Below are positions 17,205 to 25,970 of a stretch of DNA of 64,000 bases, in pieces. The stretch is from Altererythrobacter sp. BO-6 (GTDB lineage: Bacteria; Pseudomonadota; Alphaproteobacteria; Sphingomonadales; Sphingomonadaceae). Where the stretch lies: contig NZ_CP049259.1 in assembly GCF_011047315.1 (NCBI RefSeq), forward strand, positions 620,001 to 684,000. Reading direction: 5' to 3'. The first letter of the stretch is position 1, and each line of letters starts with the position of its first letter. The position numbers were made by a program, and so were the translations under genes. The notes under the pieces were generated by a model that did not search any database, was not told the origin of the DNA, and was given only the letters and a program-made list of their open reading frames with translations.

Positions 17205-18178
17205 GCTTCCCCGCGCGCTTTCTTTTCCTGCCGGTCCGCTTCGCTTTCGCGCGGCACGAAGCTGTCGGACGTCACGCCCATCCACACCAGCAGCGGCGCC
17301 GCCATGTAGATTGAGCTGTAGGTGCCGATGAAGATGCCCAGCGTGATCGCGGCGACCAGGCCAAACAGGCTGGCGGGACCAAAGAGGAGCAGCGGCACGA
17401 GCGCCACCAGCAGCGTCAGGCTGGTCATGACCGTACGCGCCAGAGTTTCGTTGACGGAGAGGTCCAGCAAGTCCGGCACATCCATCTTGCGATACTTCTT
17501 CAGGTTCTCGCGGATGCGGTCGTAAACGACGATGGTGTCGTTCAGCGAATAGCCGATGATCGCCAGGATTGCGGCGATGATCTGCAGGCTGAATTCCATC
17601 TGGAACAGCGCGAACATGCCCAGGGTGACCGAAACGTCGTGGAACAGCGCGAACAGGCCACCCACGCCGAACTGCCATTCGAAGCGGATCCAGATATATA
17701 GCGCCACCGCCAACATCGCGGCGATCAGCGCCAGCACTGCATCGTTACGGAACTCGCCTGCAACCTTGCCCGAAACGGTGTCATTCCCGTCGCGCCGTAC
17801 GTCGGGATATTCCGCTTCGATTGCGCTGATCACGCGGTTGCCGATCTCGGTCGCGGCGCCTGGCGTGTTTTCGACATCTTCGGGCAAGCGGACGCGGATC
17901 GAAACCTGGTTGGGTTCGCCGAATTCCTGCACCACCGGGGTTCCGTAACCCAGCCCCTCCACCAGCACGCGCAGTTGCGGGATCGGGGCCTCCTCACGCT
18001 GTTCGAAGGTCAGCCGCACTTCCTGGCCGCCGGCAAAGTCGACGCCATAATTGATGCCCTTGGTCAGCACCAAGGCCCAGCTGGCCGCGATCAGCAGCAG
18101 GCTGACCACGAAGAACGGCACGCGCCATTTGAGGAACTTGATGTTGGTGTCGTCGGGGACGAGCTTGAGAAGTCGCAT
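17201..18178 (-). CDS. secF: Protein translocase subunit SecF
   Basis: 325 residues with six predicted membrane segments and a periplasmic domain between TM1 and TM2. Signature segments are GINYGVDFAGGQEVRL, RFEWQFGVGGLFALFHDVSVTLGMF, IGYSLNDTIVVYDRIREN and TLARTVMTSLTLLVALVPLLLFG. SecF joins SecD and YajC to support protein export through SecYEG using the proton gradient. It lies 12 bp after secD in the order yajC-secD-secF. Confidence 0.97.
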   Translation of the reverse strand: MRLLKLVPDDTNIKFLKWRVPFFVVSLLLIAASWALVLTKGINYGVDFAGGQEVRLTFEQREEAPIPQLRVLVEGLGYGTPVVQEFGEPNQVSIRVRLPEDVENTPGAATEIGNRVISAIEAEYPDVRRDGNDTVSGKVAGEFRNDAVLALIAAMLAVALYIWIRFEWQFGVGGLFALFHDVSVTLGMFALFQMEFSLQIIAAILAIIGYSLNDTIVVYDRIRENLKKYRKMDVPDLLDLSVNETLARTVMTSLTLLVALVPLLLFGPASLFGLVAAITLGIFIGTYSSIYMAAPLLVWMGVTSDSFVPRESEADRQEKKARGEA

Positions 18179-18190
18179 CGTTCCTGCCCC

Positions 18191-19795
18191 TTACAGATTG
18201 ATATCGCCGGGCCGCGCCTTGCGCAGCCAGCCCGCCACCCACATCCGGGTGAGCGTGACAGCGGTGAAAACGCTGGTGAACAACCCGATCACCAGCACGA
18301 CGGCGAAGCCGCGCACCGGGCCGGAGCCGAACAGGAACAGCAGCACGCCTGCGATGAAATTGGTGACGTTCGCGTCATAGATGGCGCGGCTGGCTTCCTT
18401 GTAGCCGGTTTCGACCGCAGCCACCACGCGCCGCCCGCGCTTGCGCTCTTCGCGGATACGCTCGTTGATCAGCACGTTGGCGTCCACCGCCGCACCGATC
18501 GTCAGCACGAAGCCGGCGATGCCGGGCAGGGTCAGCGTCGTATTAAGCCCGGCCATGATGCCGAGAATGATCATGACGTTGAAGACCAGCGCCAGCGTCG
18601 CATACACACCGAACCGGCCATAGCTAAGGATCATCAGCGCGATCACCGCGACCGAACCGATCATCATCGCCAAGAGGCCGCGCTTGATCGAATCCGCGCC
18701 CAGGTCAGGCCCGACGGTGCGTTCCTCGATCACGGTCAGGTCGACCGGCAAGGCACCCGAGCGCAGCGAGATTGCCAGGTTGTTGGCGGTATCGACGGTA
18801 AAGCTGCCCGAAATCTGGGCGCTGCCGCCAAGGATTGGCTCGTTGATATTGGGCGCGGAGAGCACCTTGCCGTCAAGGATGATCGCGAATGGGCGGTTGA
18901 CGTTTTCCGTCGTCAGTTTGGCAAAGCGTGCGCCGCCTTGCTGGTCAAACGTGATATTGACCACGGCTTCGTTGGTCTGCGGGTCGAAGCTCTGCTGCGC
19001 ATTGATCAGATTGTCACCGCGAATGCCGCCAAGGCGGCGTACGGCGACCGAAGTTCCTGCGAATGGCGTACCTTCCGCATAGGGAAAGATTTCCGAACCG
19101 AGCGGGGCAATGCCCTGCTCGACATCGCTCGGCAGCGCGGTCTGGTCGACCAGCTTGAATTCGAGCTTGGCAGTCTGGCCCAGCAGCTCCTTGAGCTGAT
19201 CCGGGTCCTGCAGGCCGGGGACCTGCACCACGATGCGGGTGTCGCCCTGGCGAATAATCGTCGGCTCGCGCGTGCCCAGCGCGTCGATACGCTTGCGCAC
19301 CACTTCCGTGGCACTGTCCATCGCCTGCGAAACCGCAGTATCGAGCCCGTCCTGTGTCGGGGTCAGCACCATGCGCTGCCCGTCCTGCACGGTCAGGTCC
19401 CATTCGCGCACCAGCCCCGAACCGTTCATCAGCGGCAGCAGCAGCTCGCGCGCACGATCGAGATCGGCCGGATCGTCCAGCATGAAGCTCAATCGCCCTT
19501 CAGCGGTCGAAACATCGCCAATTCGGATGCGGCTTTCAGGGGTCGATCCGCGCATCAGGGAGCGGACCGATTCCTCCATGTTTTCAAGCCGCTGCGAGGC
19601 GACCTGCGCCCGGTCCGCCTCAAGCAGGATGTGGCTGCCACCGGCGAGGTCGAGGCCAAGATTGATCTCGGGGTCAGGCAGGAAATCCGGCCAGTCGAAG
19701 CCTGTGTTGGAAAGCAGGGAAGGCAGCGCGGCAAGCGACGCCAGCAGCGTCAGCCCCCATAGCCATACCTTCTTCCAGGTCGGAAAATCGAGCAT
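18191..19795 (-). CDS. secD: Protein translocase subunit SecD
   Basis: 534 residues: an N-terminal TM (LWGLTLLASLAALPSLL), a long periplasmic region with GLDLAGGSHILLEAD (the conserved D1 motif) and a second P1 head domain, then five C-terminal TMs containing GAAVDANVLINERIREE, which is the RND-type proton-path region of TM4. Length is normal. It pulls translocated chains on the periplasmic side. Second gene in yajC-secD-secF. Confidence 0.97.
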   Translation of the reverse strand: MLDFPTWKKVWLWGLTLLASLAALPSLLSNTGFDWPDFLPDPEINLGLDLAGGSHILLEADRAQVASQRLENMEESVRSLMRGSTPESRIRIGDVSTAEGRLSFMLDDPADLDRARELLLPLMNGSGLVREWDLTVQDGQRMVLTPTQDGLDTAVSQAMDSATEVVRKRIDALGTREPTIIRQGDTRIVVQVPGLQDPDQLKELLGQTAKLEFKLVDQTALPSDVEQGIAPLGSEIFPYAEGTPFAGTSVAVRRLGGIRGDNLINAQQSFDPQTNEAVVNITFDQQGGARFAKLTTENVNRPFAIILDGKVLSAPNINEPILGGSAQISGSFTVDTANNLAISLRSGALPVDLTVIEERTVGPDLGADSIKRGLLAMMIGSVAVIALMILSYGRFGVYATLALVFNVMIILGIMAGLNTTLTLPGIAGFVLTIGAAVDANVLINERIREERKRGRRVVAAVETGYKEASRAIYDANVTNFIAGVLLFLFGSGPVRGFAVVLVIGLFTSVFTAVTLTRMWVAGWLRKARPGDINL

Positions 19796-19824
19796 CAGAG
19801 TAGCAACCCGTCCTTGGCTTCAGG

Positions 19825-20145
19825 TCAGTCGTTCGCCGGCGAGCCGCCCGGCGGGATGATATCGCCGATGGTGCTTTTCACCGCCTTGACCCGTACGCCC
19901 TGCGCCAGGTCGATTTCGGCATAGGTGTCATCCACCTTGGCCACCTTGCCCACCAGGCCGCCCGCGGTGATCACCTGGTCGCCCTTCTTGAGGCCCGCGA
20001 TCTTCTGCTGGTGTTCCTTCTGCCGCTTCATTTGCGGGCGGATGATGAGGAACCAGAAAATCAGGATCATGCCGATGATCGGCAGCCACTGGATCCAGGC
20101 GGGCGGTGCTTCGGCACTGGCCGCGGCGGCAAGAATGTCTAGCAT
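19825..20145 (-). CDS. yajC: Preprotein translocase subunit YajC
   Basis: 106 residues: one N-terminal TM (WLPIIGMILIFWFLIIRPQMKRQKEH, the YajC signature around RPQ) followed by a small cytoplasmic domain with GLKKGDQVITAGGLVGKVAKV. It is the first gene of yajC-secD-secF, 29 bp before secD. The 223 bp upstream, up to the tRNA-Pro gene, contain no recognisable gene and must hold the operon promoter. Confidence 0.96.
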   Translation of the reverse strand: MLDILAAAASAEAPPAWIQWLPIIGMILIFWFLIIRPQMKRQKEHQQKIAGLKKGDQVITAGGLVGKVAKVDDTYAEIDLAQGVRVKAVKSTIGDIIPPGGSPAND

Positions 20146-20368
20146 GGGATTGAAGCCTGTCAGACTGAAAGATGGACCATTGCGGGATTGCCCGGCATGC
20201 CGCGTTCACGGTGCGCCGAAGCCTTCCCGCTTCGCTAAGTGGGCGCGGTTAGCAGCATTGCAAGCGAGCCGCAATTGCGCGCGCGAAACTGTGGCAGACT
20301 ATCCTCACTGGCGATCGCGGCTTGCCAGCTACAAAGCGCCGCCCTATAGGGCCGCCCTCCACTGGTCT

Positions 20369-20445
20369 CGGGACGTAGCGCAGCCTGGTAGCGCATCACA
20401 CTGGGGGTGTGGGGGTCGGAGGTTCGAATCCTCTCGTCCCGACCA
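20369..20445 (+). tRNA. tRNA-Pro (anticodon GGG)
   Basis: 77 nt with encoded CCA. The acceptor stem CGGGACG pairs with CGTCCCG; the D arm GCGCAGCCTGGTAGCGC, anticodon stem TCACA/TGTGG with loop CTGGGGG, and TTCGAATCC T loop are all standard. The anticodon GGG reads CCC and CCU codons. The sequence closely follows the layout of other bacterial tRNA-Pro genes. Confidence 0.97.
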
Positions 20446-20521
20446 GTGGAAAGTCTCCCCAACCCGCTATTGCGCCGTTCCGGTCAGCGCCTTAACCGGC
20501 GTGGCCGAGGAGACATTTGGC

Positions 20522-21427
20522 ATGAGCGAGCAAGCCACCCTTCCCCGCCAAGATCGCGCCAGAATGCGCAGCTGGCTGTTTGCCCCCGGTGACAGCGAGC
20601 GCAAGATGCTAAAGGCGAGCGAAAGCGCCGCCGACATCGTGCTGCTCGACCTTGAGGATTCGGTCACACCCGAAAACAAGCCCGCCGCGCGACAACTGGT
20701 CGCCGACTTTCTCAACGGCCGCGAGGACAAGCACCGTATCTGGGTGCGTGTGAACCCGCTTACCAGCGGCGAAACCGAGGCGGATCTCGATGCGATCATG
20801 GCAGCGGCGCCCGGAGGATTGTTCCTGCCCAAGGCCGAAGGACGCCAGGACGTTGCGGCGCTCGACGCTATGCTGACCGCGCGCGAAACCGATCATGTCA
20901 TCCCGACCGGATCCACCCGCGTTGCCGCGCTGGTGACCGAAACGCCCAAGGCGATGTTCCATTGCGGCGACTATGCCTTCGCGCCGCGACTGGTGGCGAT
21001 GAGCTGGGGTGCGGAGGACCTGTCATCCGCGCTTGGCGCGCGGGTGCAGCACCGGCCCGATGGCTCCTACATGCCGACCTATGAGCTTGCCCGCAGCCTG
21101 TGCCTGCTCGGCGCGGTGGCGGCAGGCTGCACCCCGATCGAGACGGTGATGCCCGAATTTCGCGACCTCGAAAAACTGCGTGAACGTGCGCTGATGGTGC
21201 GCGGCCAGGGCTATCGCGGGATGCTGGCGATCCACCCGGCGCAGGTCGACGTGATCAACGAAGCCTTCACGCCCAGTGCGGAAGAGATCTCCCACGCCCG
21301 CGCAGTTGTGCAGGCCTTCGCCGACAACCCCGGCACCGGCACCGTGGGGCTGGACGGGCAGATGCTGGACCGGCCGCATCTCGCGCTGGCCCAGCGGTTG
21401 CTGGCGGAGGCCGGCGAAAGCGGCTGA
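20522..21427 (+). CDS. CitE-like CoA-ester lyase (HpcH/HpaI aldolase family)
   Basis: 301 residues from the ATG at 20522, preceded by GAGGAG. The TIM-barrel family signature is present: RSWLFAPGDSERKMLKA at the start, IVLLDLEDSVTPENK (Mg-binding), WVRVNPLTSGETEADL, LFLPKAEG, VTETPKAM and MSWGAEDLSSALGA. The family includes citrate lyase beta subunits and malyl-/citramalyl-CoA lyases; stand-alone copies in alphaproteobacteria usually cleave a C4-C5 hydroxyacyl-CoA. No citrate lyase alpha or gamma genes are nearby, so a true citrate lyase is unlikely. Confidence 0.88.
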   Translation: MSEQATLPRQDRARMRSWLFAPGDSERKMLKASESAADIVLLDLEDSVTPENKPAARQLVADFLNGREDKHRIWVRVNPLTSGETEADLDAIMAAAPGGLFLPKAEGRQDVAALDAMLTARETDHVIPTGSTRVAALVTETPKAMFHCGDYAFAPRLVAMSWGAEDLSSALGARVQHRPDGSYMPTYELARSLCLLGAVAAGCTPIETVMPEFRDLEKLRERALMVRGQGYRGMLAIHPAQVDVINEAFTPSAEEISHARAVVQAFADNPGTGTVGLDGQMLDRPHLALAQRLLAEAGESG

Positions 21428-21456
21428 TTTTCCTACATGAACCCATTTGGTTATTT

Positions 21457-21480
21457 CTCCTGCAATTCACCCTGCAGGAG
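21457..21480 (+). promoter_or_regulatory. Hairpin that covers the holin ribosome-binding site
   Basis: CTCCTGCA (21457-21464) and TGCAGGAG (21473-21480) form a perfect 8-bp stem with an 8-nt loop. The 3' arm contains the AGGAG Shine-Dalgarno that serves the ATG at 21489 (8-nt spacing). In RNA this stem would block initiation unless opened, so it may regulate translation of the holin. Confidence 0.5.
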
Positions 21481-21488
21481 CATGACCC

Positions 21489-21905
21489 ATGGCATTCATC
21501 GATTCGCTGATTGGCCCCCTCGCCTCGATCATCGACAAGATCATCCCCGACAAGGAAGCGCGCGCCCGCGCCAAGCTGGAACTGCTGCGGCTTGAAGGCA
21601 CGCAAGAGATGGAGCTGATCCAGGCGCGCCTCCAAGCAATCGTGGCCGAGGCGCAGTCATCCGATCCATGGACCAGCCGCGCCCGCCCCAGCTTCCTCTA
21701 TGTGATGTATGCGATGATCCTGTGGGCGTTGCCGATGGGCGTGCTCGCCGCGTTCAATCCCGCCGCCGCAAGGGACATCGCCAGCGGCATGAATGCCTAT
21801 CTCAATGGCTTGCCCGAACCGCTCTATGCGCTGTTTGGCACCGGCTATCTCGGCTACACCGCCGCCCGCCAATGGGGTAAGGTAAAGGGGGTTGAGCGAT
21901 CATAG
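21489..21905 (+). CDS. Holin family protein of the gene-transfer-agent type (HOL_3TMs)
   Basis: 138 residues matching 'holin of 3TMs, for gene-transfer release'. The N-terminal amphipathic region (FIDSLIGPLASIIDKIIPDKEARARAKLE) leads into EAQSSDPWTSRARPSFLYVMYAM, where the W-T-S-R-A-R-P motif is typical, then TM (ILWALPMGVLAAF) and a C-terminal YALFGTGYLGYTAARQWGK. Such holins let endolysin reach the wall during release of gene transfer agent particles. No GTA structural genes are near, as is common for the release gene. The ribosome-binding site lies in a hairpin. Confidence 0.85.
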   Translation: MAFIDSLIGPLASIIDKIIPDKEARARAKLELLRLEGTQEMELIQARLQAIVAEAQSSDPWTSRARPSFLYVMYAMILWALPMGVLAAFNPAAARDIASGMNAYLNGLPEPLYALFGTGYLGYTAARQWGKVKGVERS

Positions 21906-21960
21906 GTCGCCCCCTCAACCGCATTAAACGGATGGGCGAGCAAAGCGTCTGGCCTGGAAA

Positions 21961-22197
21961 TCAGCCGCGTCGCACCTTGCGGAACCGCCCCAATTTGTCA
22001 CGCCGGTAATCGAGCCGCTCGGTGGGCTTGTTCAACCATCGGAACAGGCGCCTGAAGATCGACTGGTTGCCGTTCGCCCCTTCCAGCTCGGCCTGGTTGT
22101 CGGCAAAATCGGCACTTGCCCAATACACGAGCGTGCACAAGCCGATCAGCAGAACGATCGGCACGAGCCCGGCCAAGATCAAGAATATGACGAACAT
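21961..22197 (-). CDS. Small membrane protein of unknown function
   Basis: 78 residues: one N-terminal TM (VIFLILAGLVPIVLLIGLCTLVYW) and a basic C-terminal tail (FRRLFRWLNKPTERLDYRRDKLGRFRKVRRG) that would sit in the cytoplasm. No family recognised. The coding bias and placement between convergent genes fit a real small gene, although it could not be confirmed by homology here. Confidence 0.55.
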   Translation of the reverse strand: MFVIFLILAGLVPIVLLIGLCTLVYWASADFADNQAELEGANGNQSIFRRLFRWLNKPTERLDYRRDKLGRFRKVRRG

Positions 22198-22305
22198 GCC
22201 CCACCAGTTATCGCTGTCGCGATAGCCGATTTCGGGCAGAGCGCCAAAAACTCAAAAGGATAGCTTCCGCTTCCCCCCCGTTGCACTTCCCGCTAACCAG
22301 CGGGC

Positions 22306-22755
22306 ATGACCGCTGCATCCAACCTCGTCTATGTCCTCAACGGGCCAAACCTCAACCTGCTCGGCACGCGCGAGCCCGAAATCTATGGCGCGACTACGCT
22401 CGACGAGATCGCCGGGATGCTGGAAGATCGCGCCCGCGAGCTGGGCCTCGAAATCGACATGCGCCAGACCAACCACGAAGGCATGCTGATCGACTGGCTG
22501 CACGAAGCGCAGGCCGAAGGCGCGCGCGCGGTGTTGCTCAATGCGGCGGCCTATACCCACACATCGATCGCGCTGCTCGATGCGATCAAGGCGATCCGCA
22601 CGCCGGTGATCGAAGTCCACCTGTCTGACCCGACCACGCGCGAGCCGTTTCGCCACACTTCCTATGTCGGTATGGCGGCGGCCAAATGCGTGCAGGGGCA
22701 CGGGGCCAACAGCTACCTGATCGCGCTGGAAGCGGTCGCCGCCGGCGAAGTGTGA
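22306..22755 (+). CDS. aroQ: 3-dehydroquinate dehydratase, type II
   Basis: 149 residues, the usual length of the dodecameric type II enzyme. Motifs: VLNGPNLNLLGTREPEIYG with the catalytic Arg and Tyr, the flexible-loop GATTLDEI, NAAAYTHTSIALLDAI, and VIEVHLSDPTTREPFRHTSY with the catalytic His. It converts 3-dehydroquinate to 3-dehydroshikimate in aromatic biosynthesis. aroQ-accB-accC in this order is widely conserved in bacteria. Confidence 0.97.
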   Translation: MTAASNLVYVLNGPNLNLLGTREPEIYGATTLDEIAGMLEDRARELGLEIDMRQTNHEGMLIDWLHEAQAEGARAVLLNAAAYTHTSIALLDAIKAIRTPVIEVHLSDPTTREPFRHTSYVGMAAAKCVQGHGANSYLIALEAVAAGEV

Positions 22756-22847
22756 GCGCGCGCTTCACAAAAAAGTCACAACGCGCCTCTTGCCAGCCAC
22801 AATTCCCGCGAATAGTCACGCCCGCAACGAAGTTCTGAGGGGCGATA

Positions 22848-23345
22848 ATGGCCGAACGAAAGACCAATGCCGGGCGCAATTCCGGCATGAATGTCGATAC
22901 CAAGCTGGTTCGCGAGCTTGCCGAACTGCTCAATGAAACCGGGCTCACCGAAATCGAAGTCGAGGACAATGACCGCAAGATCCGCGTCTCGCGTGGCGGC
23001 GGCGTGGTTGCGGCTGCCCCGGTTATGGCTCACGCCCCGGCGCCCGCCGCAGCTCCCGCTCCTGCCGCTGCCGCTCCCGCAGCCGAAAGCGCGCCTGCAG
23101 CACCCGATCACGCCAATGCGCTGAAATCGCCCATGGTCGGCACCGCCTATCTCGCGCCCGAGCCGGGCGCCGCCAATTTCGTCAGCGTCGGCCAGGCGGT
23201 GAAGGAAGGTGACACGCTGCTGATCATCGAAGCGATGAAAGTGATGAACCCGATCGCCGCCGACAAGTCCGGCACGGTCACGGCGATCCTGATCGAAAAC
23301 GCGCAGCCGGTCGAATTCGGCCAGCCGCTCGTCGCTATCGGGTAA
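22848..23345 (+). CDS. accB: Acetyl-CoA carboxylase biotin carboxyl carrier protein
   Basis: 165 residues. The N-terminal helix ([23 protein letters not shown]) is followed by an Ala/Pro-rich linker (about 60-85) and the biotinyl domain with [13 protein letters not shown], where Lys131 takes biotin. ATG at 22848 has GAGGGG upstream; a second Met (22887) is closer to most homologues' start. The protein carries CO2 between biotin carboxylase and carboxyltransferase in the first step of fatty acid synthesis. accC begins 3 nt after its stop. Confidence 0.97.
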   Translation: MAERKTNAGRNSGMNVDTKLVRELAELLNETGLTEIEVEDNDRKIRVSRGGGVVAAAPVMAHAPAPAAAPAPAAAAPAAESAPAAPDHANALKSPMVGTAYLAPEPGAANFVSVGQAVKEGDTLLIIEAMKVMNPIAADKSGTVTAILIENAQPVEFGQPLVAIG

Positions 23346-23348
23346 GTG

Positions 23349-24698
23349 ATGGCGATCAAACGCATCCTGATCGCCAATCGCGGCGAAATCGCGCTGCGCA
23401 TCCATCGCGCCGCGCATGAAATGGGGATCGAAACGGTCGCGGTGCATTCCACCGCCGATGCCGATGCCATGCACGTGCGGCTGGCGGATCAGGCGGTGTG
23501 CATCGGACCGCCGCCCGCGACGGACAGCTATCTCAATGTCGCGGCAATCATCTCTGCCGCCGAGGTTACCCACGCCGATGCGATCCACCCCGGCTATGGC
23601 TTCCTGTCGGAAAACGCCAAATTCGCCGAAATCGTTGAAGCGCATGACATCGCCTGGATCGGGCCCAAGCCCGAGCATATCCGCACCATGGGCGACAAGG
23701 TCGAGGCGAAGCGCACCGCAGGCGCATTGGGCCTGCCGCTGGTCCCCGGCTCTGACGGCGCGGTCTCCGATTATGACGAGGCGCGCAAGATCGCCAAGGA
23801 CATCGGCTATCCGGTGATCATCAAGGCCGCGAGCGGCGGCGGCGGTCGCGGCATGAAGGTCTGCGAAAGCGAAGACCAACTCGAAAGCCTGATGAAGCAG
23901 GCGGGCAGCGAGGCCAAGGCCGCCTTCGGCGATGCCACCGTCTATATCGAGAAGTACCTCGGCAATCCGCGCCACATCGAATTCCAGGTATTCGGCGACG
24001 GCAACGGCAACGCGATCCATTTGGGCGAGCGCGACTGCTCGCTCCAGCGGCGCCACCAGAAAGTGCTGGAGGAAGCGCCCTCGCCCGTCATTTCGGCCGA
24101 GGAACGCCACCGCATGGGCGAAATCTGCGCGCAGGCGATGCGCGACATGGCCTATCGCGGGGCGGGCACGATCGAGTTCCTGTGGGAGAACGGCGAGTTC
24201 TATTTCATCGAGATGAACACCCGCCTGCAGGTGGAACACCCGGTGACGGAAGCCATCACCGGGGTTGACCTGGTGCGCGAGCAGATCCGCATTGCCGAGG
24301 GCAAGCCGCTGTCCGTGGCGCAAGCGGACCTGGAATTCCACGGCCACGCGATCGAATGCCGCATCAATGCGGAGGATCCCTTTACCTTCGCTCCCTCGCC
24401 CGGCCCCGTGAACTATTACCACGCCGCGGGCGGCATGCATGTGCGGGTCGATTCAGGACTCTATGCCGGCTACCGGATCCCGCCCTATTACGACAGCATG
24501 ATCGCCAAGCTGATCGTCTATGGCCGCACCCGCGAAGGCTGCATCATGCGGCTGCGCCGCGCGCTGGAGGAAATGGTGGTCGAAGGGGTGAAGACCAACA
24601 TCCCGCTCCACCAGGAATTGCTGCGGCAGGACGATATCCTGAACGGCGATTACACCATCAAGTGGCTGGAGGAGTGGCTGGCGAAGCGCGCGGGGTGA
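23349..24698 (+). CDS. accC: Acetyl-CoA carboxylase biotin carboxylase subunit
   Basis: 449 residues from the ATG at 23349 (a GTG at 23346 is possible). Biotin-carboxylase motifs are complete: [26 protein letters not shown] (ATP-grasp glycine loop), the EKYL and [16 protein letters not shown] catalytic segment, and [12 protein letters not shown]. It carboxylates the biotin of AccB with ATP and bicarbonate. It follows accB with a 3-nt gap and is probably co-translated. Confidence 0.98.
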   Translation: MAIKRILIANRGEIALRIHRAAHEMGIETVAVHSTADADAMHVRLADQAVCIGPPPATDSYLNVAAIISAAEVTHADAIHPGYGFLSENAKFAEIVEAHDIAWIGPKPEHIRTMGDKVEAKRTAGALGLPLVPGSDGAVSDYDEARKIAKDIGYPVIIKAASGGGGRGMKVCESEDQLESLMKQAGSEAKAAFGDATVYIEKYLGNPRHIEFQVFGDGNGNAIHLGERDCSLQRRHQKVLEEAPSPVISAEERHRMGEICAQAMRDMAYRGAGTIEFLWENGEFYFIEMNTRLQVEHPVTEAITGVDLVREQIRIAEGKPLSVAQADLEFHGHAIECRINAEDPFTFAPSPGPVNYYHAAGGMHVRVDSGLYAGYRIPPYYDSMIAKLIVYGRTREGCIMRLRRALEEMVVEGVKTNIPLHQELLRQDDILNGDYTIKWLEEWLAKRAG

Positions 24699-24789
24699 AT
24701 GTCGGCTAACGACCCAAAAACTGGCATCGACTCTGCAGGCAAAGAATTAATTGGCCCGCCAGTTTGTCTCGGCAACTTTGCGAGAATGG

Positions 24790-25206
24790 TTAGGGCCCGC
24801 CAACAATGGGCCAGCTTTCGGAATCACTTCCTTCACTGCACATGTATGGAGCGCTATTGCAGACCGATGCTTGATCCATAATTGAGCGAACACTCCTAAC
24901 CCTATCGCATGGAGATAAAGGTGCAGGTTCAAGCACAATCTGCGGTGGTACAAGAAACTGGCTGGTTCCCTCCAAGATCTCAGCGAGTTTTGAATCTGAG
25001 ATCACGTTATCCTCAGTGTCAGTCCGCAGTCTAACTTTGCCCTCCTCGTCGAGGACAAAAACCAAGACTACAAGCAAATGCTGCAACCCGTCTTGCTCAG
25101 TCCGCCAATGTTTCAACGGTGTCGAACAGCTCGTTTCGTACGTACCAGGATTTGAGTCGCAACTGGCGAGGATCAATAGCGAGATCGCTGCTATAGTGGC
25201 TCGCAT
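24790..25206 (-). CDS. Predicted lipoprotein of unknown function
   Basis: 138 residues from the ATG at 25206, which gives a clean lipoprotein signal: MRATIAAISLLILASC, with Cys16 as the modified residue. The rest has several Cys (STPLK flanked by C, SPCDRV, SVCNSA, MCSEG) and the strand-like LLVVLVFVLDEEGKVRLR. Base composition is clearly more A/T-rich than that of the neighbours and the gene stands alone between accC and the Lrp gene, hinting at acquisition. No family recognised. A start 63 nt further upstream exists but would destroy the signal peptide. Confidence 0.55.
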   Translation of the reverse strand: MRATIAAISLLILASCDSNPGTYETSCSTPLKHWRTEQDGLQHLLVVLVFVLDEEGKVRLRTDTEDNVISDSKLAEILEGTSQFLVPPQIVLEPAPLSPCDRVRSVRSIMDQASVCNSAPYMCSEGSDSESWPIVGGP

Positions 25207-25275
25207 ATCCAAATGTTGCCATTGCGCAAGTGATTGCGCAACGTCCGCTTTCCACCGACTAGCGGACATAAAGCC

Positions 25276-25743
25276 CTAGCTTTCCAGCGGTACGCCCGGC
25301 TCGTGCTTGGCGGTGCGGATCGTCAGCGAAGTCTTGACGCTTTCCACATTGGGCGCAGGCGTCAGCTTGCTGGTGAGGAATTCCTGGAAGCTCTGCAAAT
25401 CCTTGCTAACGACCTTCAGGATAAAATCGATTTCGCCATTGAGCATATGGCATTCGCGCACTTCGGGCAGCTCCTTCATATGCTCCTCGAACTCGCGCAG
25501 CGCGCTTTCCGCCTGGCTCTTCAGGCTCACCATGGCGAAAACCGTGATCGCAAAGCCCAGTTTCGAGGCATCAAGATCGGCGTGATAGCCCTTGATCACC
25601 CCGTCTTCCTCAAGCCCGCGCACCCGGCGCAGGCACGGCGGCGCTGTCAGCCCCACACGCTGGGCCAGTTCGACATTGGTCACGCGCCCTTCACGCTGCA
25701 ATTCGGCCAGCAAGCGGCGGTCGATCTCGTCCAGATTGGCCAT
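25276..25743 (-). CDS. Lrp/AsnC family transcriptional regulator
   Basis: 155 residues: N-terminal winged helix (LDEIDRRLLAELQREGRVTNVELAQRVGL, with TAPPCLRRVRGLEEDGVI as the recognition region) and a C-terminal RAM/ACT-like effector domain (VFAMVSLKSQAESALREFEEHM ... GEIDFILKVVSKDLQSFQEFL). These dimer/octamer regulators respond to amino acids. It is divergent from the histidine kinase-like gene at 25971, leaving about 227 bp between the starts. Confidence 0.94.
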   Translation of the reverse strand: MANLDEIDRRLLAELQREGRVTNVELAQRVGLTAPPCLRRVRGLEEDGVIKGYHADLDASKLGFAITVFAMVSLKSQAESALREFEEHMKELPEVRECHMLNGEIDFILKVVSKDLQSFQEFLTSKLTPAPNVESVKTSLTIRTAKHEPGVPLES

Positions 25744-25883
25744 ACATTGCGCCTTTCGACTGAAAACGGCCGCGATTCGGGCCGGTTTGCAACAGATGCG
25801 CCCTTTTTACGGGGTCAAAGCTAATATTATTGTTCCTGCCAGCAATTGTCCCGCTTTGCAACGCATCGACAAACGCTCTCCGC

Positions 25884-25925
25884 AAGGAGGTGATCTTGCT
25901 GATAGGGCATAATCGAGGCGCATAG
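25884..25925 (+). promoter_or_regulatory. Perfect 12-nt Shine-Dalgarno with a short leader ORF
   Basis: AAGGAGGTGATC at 25884-25895 is fully complementary to the 16S rRNA tail. Five nt beyond GGAGG a TTG opens a nine-codon frame ending in TAG at 25923. The kinase-like gene starts 45 nt later. It could be a leader peptide or a ribosome standby site; whether it is translated is unknown. Confidence 0.35.
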
Positions 25926-25970
25926 TAAGCGCCGCATTACCAGCGCGATCTGCGCGTGCCCGGAGAAGCG

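Noticed and set aside
17975..19762. Long plus-strand frame opposite secD and secF
   Set aside because: SecD/SecF on the minus strand are unmistakable; the antisense product has no recognisable motif and shadow-type composition.
20522..21427. True citrate lyase beta subunit
   Set aside because: Citrate lyase alpha, gamma and accessory genes are missing; stand-alone CitE-like lyases are a separate group.
21489..21905. Prophage remnant
   Set aside because: The holin is of the GTA type and stands alone; no integrase, capsid, terminase or attachment repeat is nearby.
22776..24440. Long minus-strand frame opposite accB and accC
   Set aside because: Antisense to essential, fully conserved genes; composition typical of a shadow frame.
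25880..25900. 3' end of a 16S rRNA gene on the minus strand (GATCACCTCCTT)
   Set aside because: Only about 12 nt match and the remaining 16S sequence is absent; a strong Shine-Dalgarno on the plus strand explains it.
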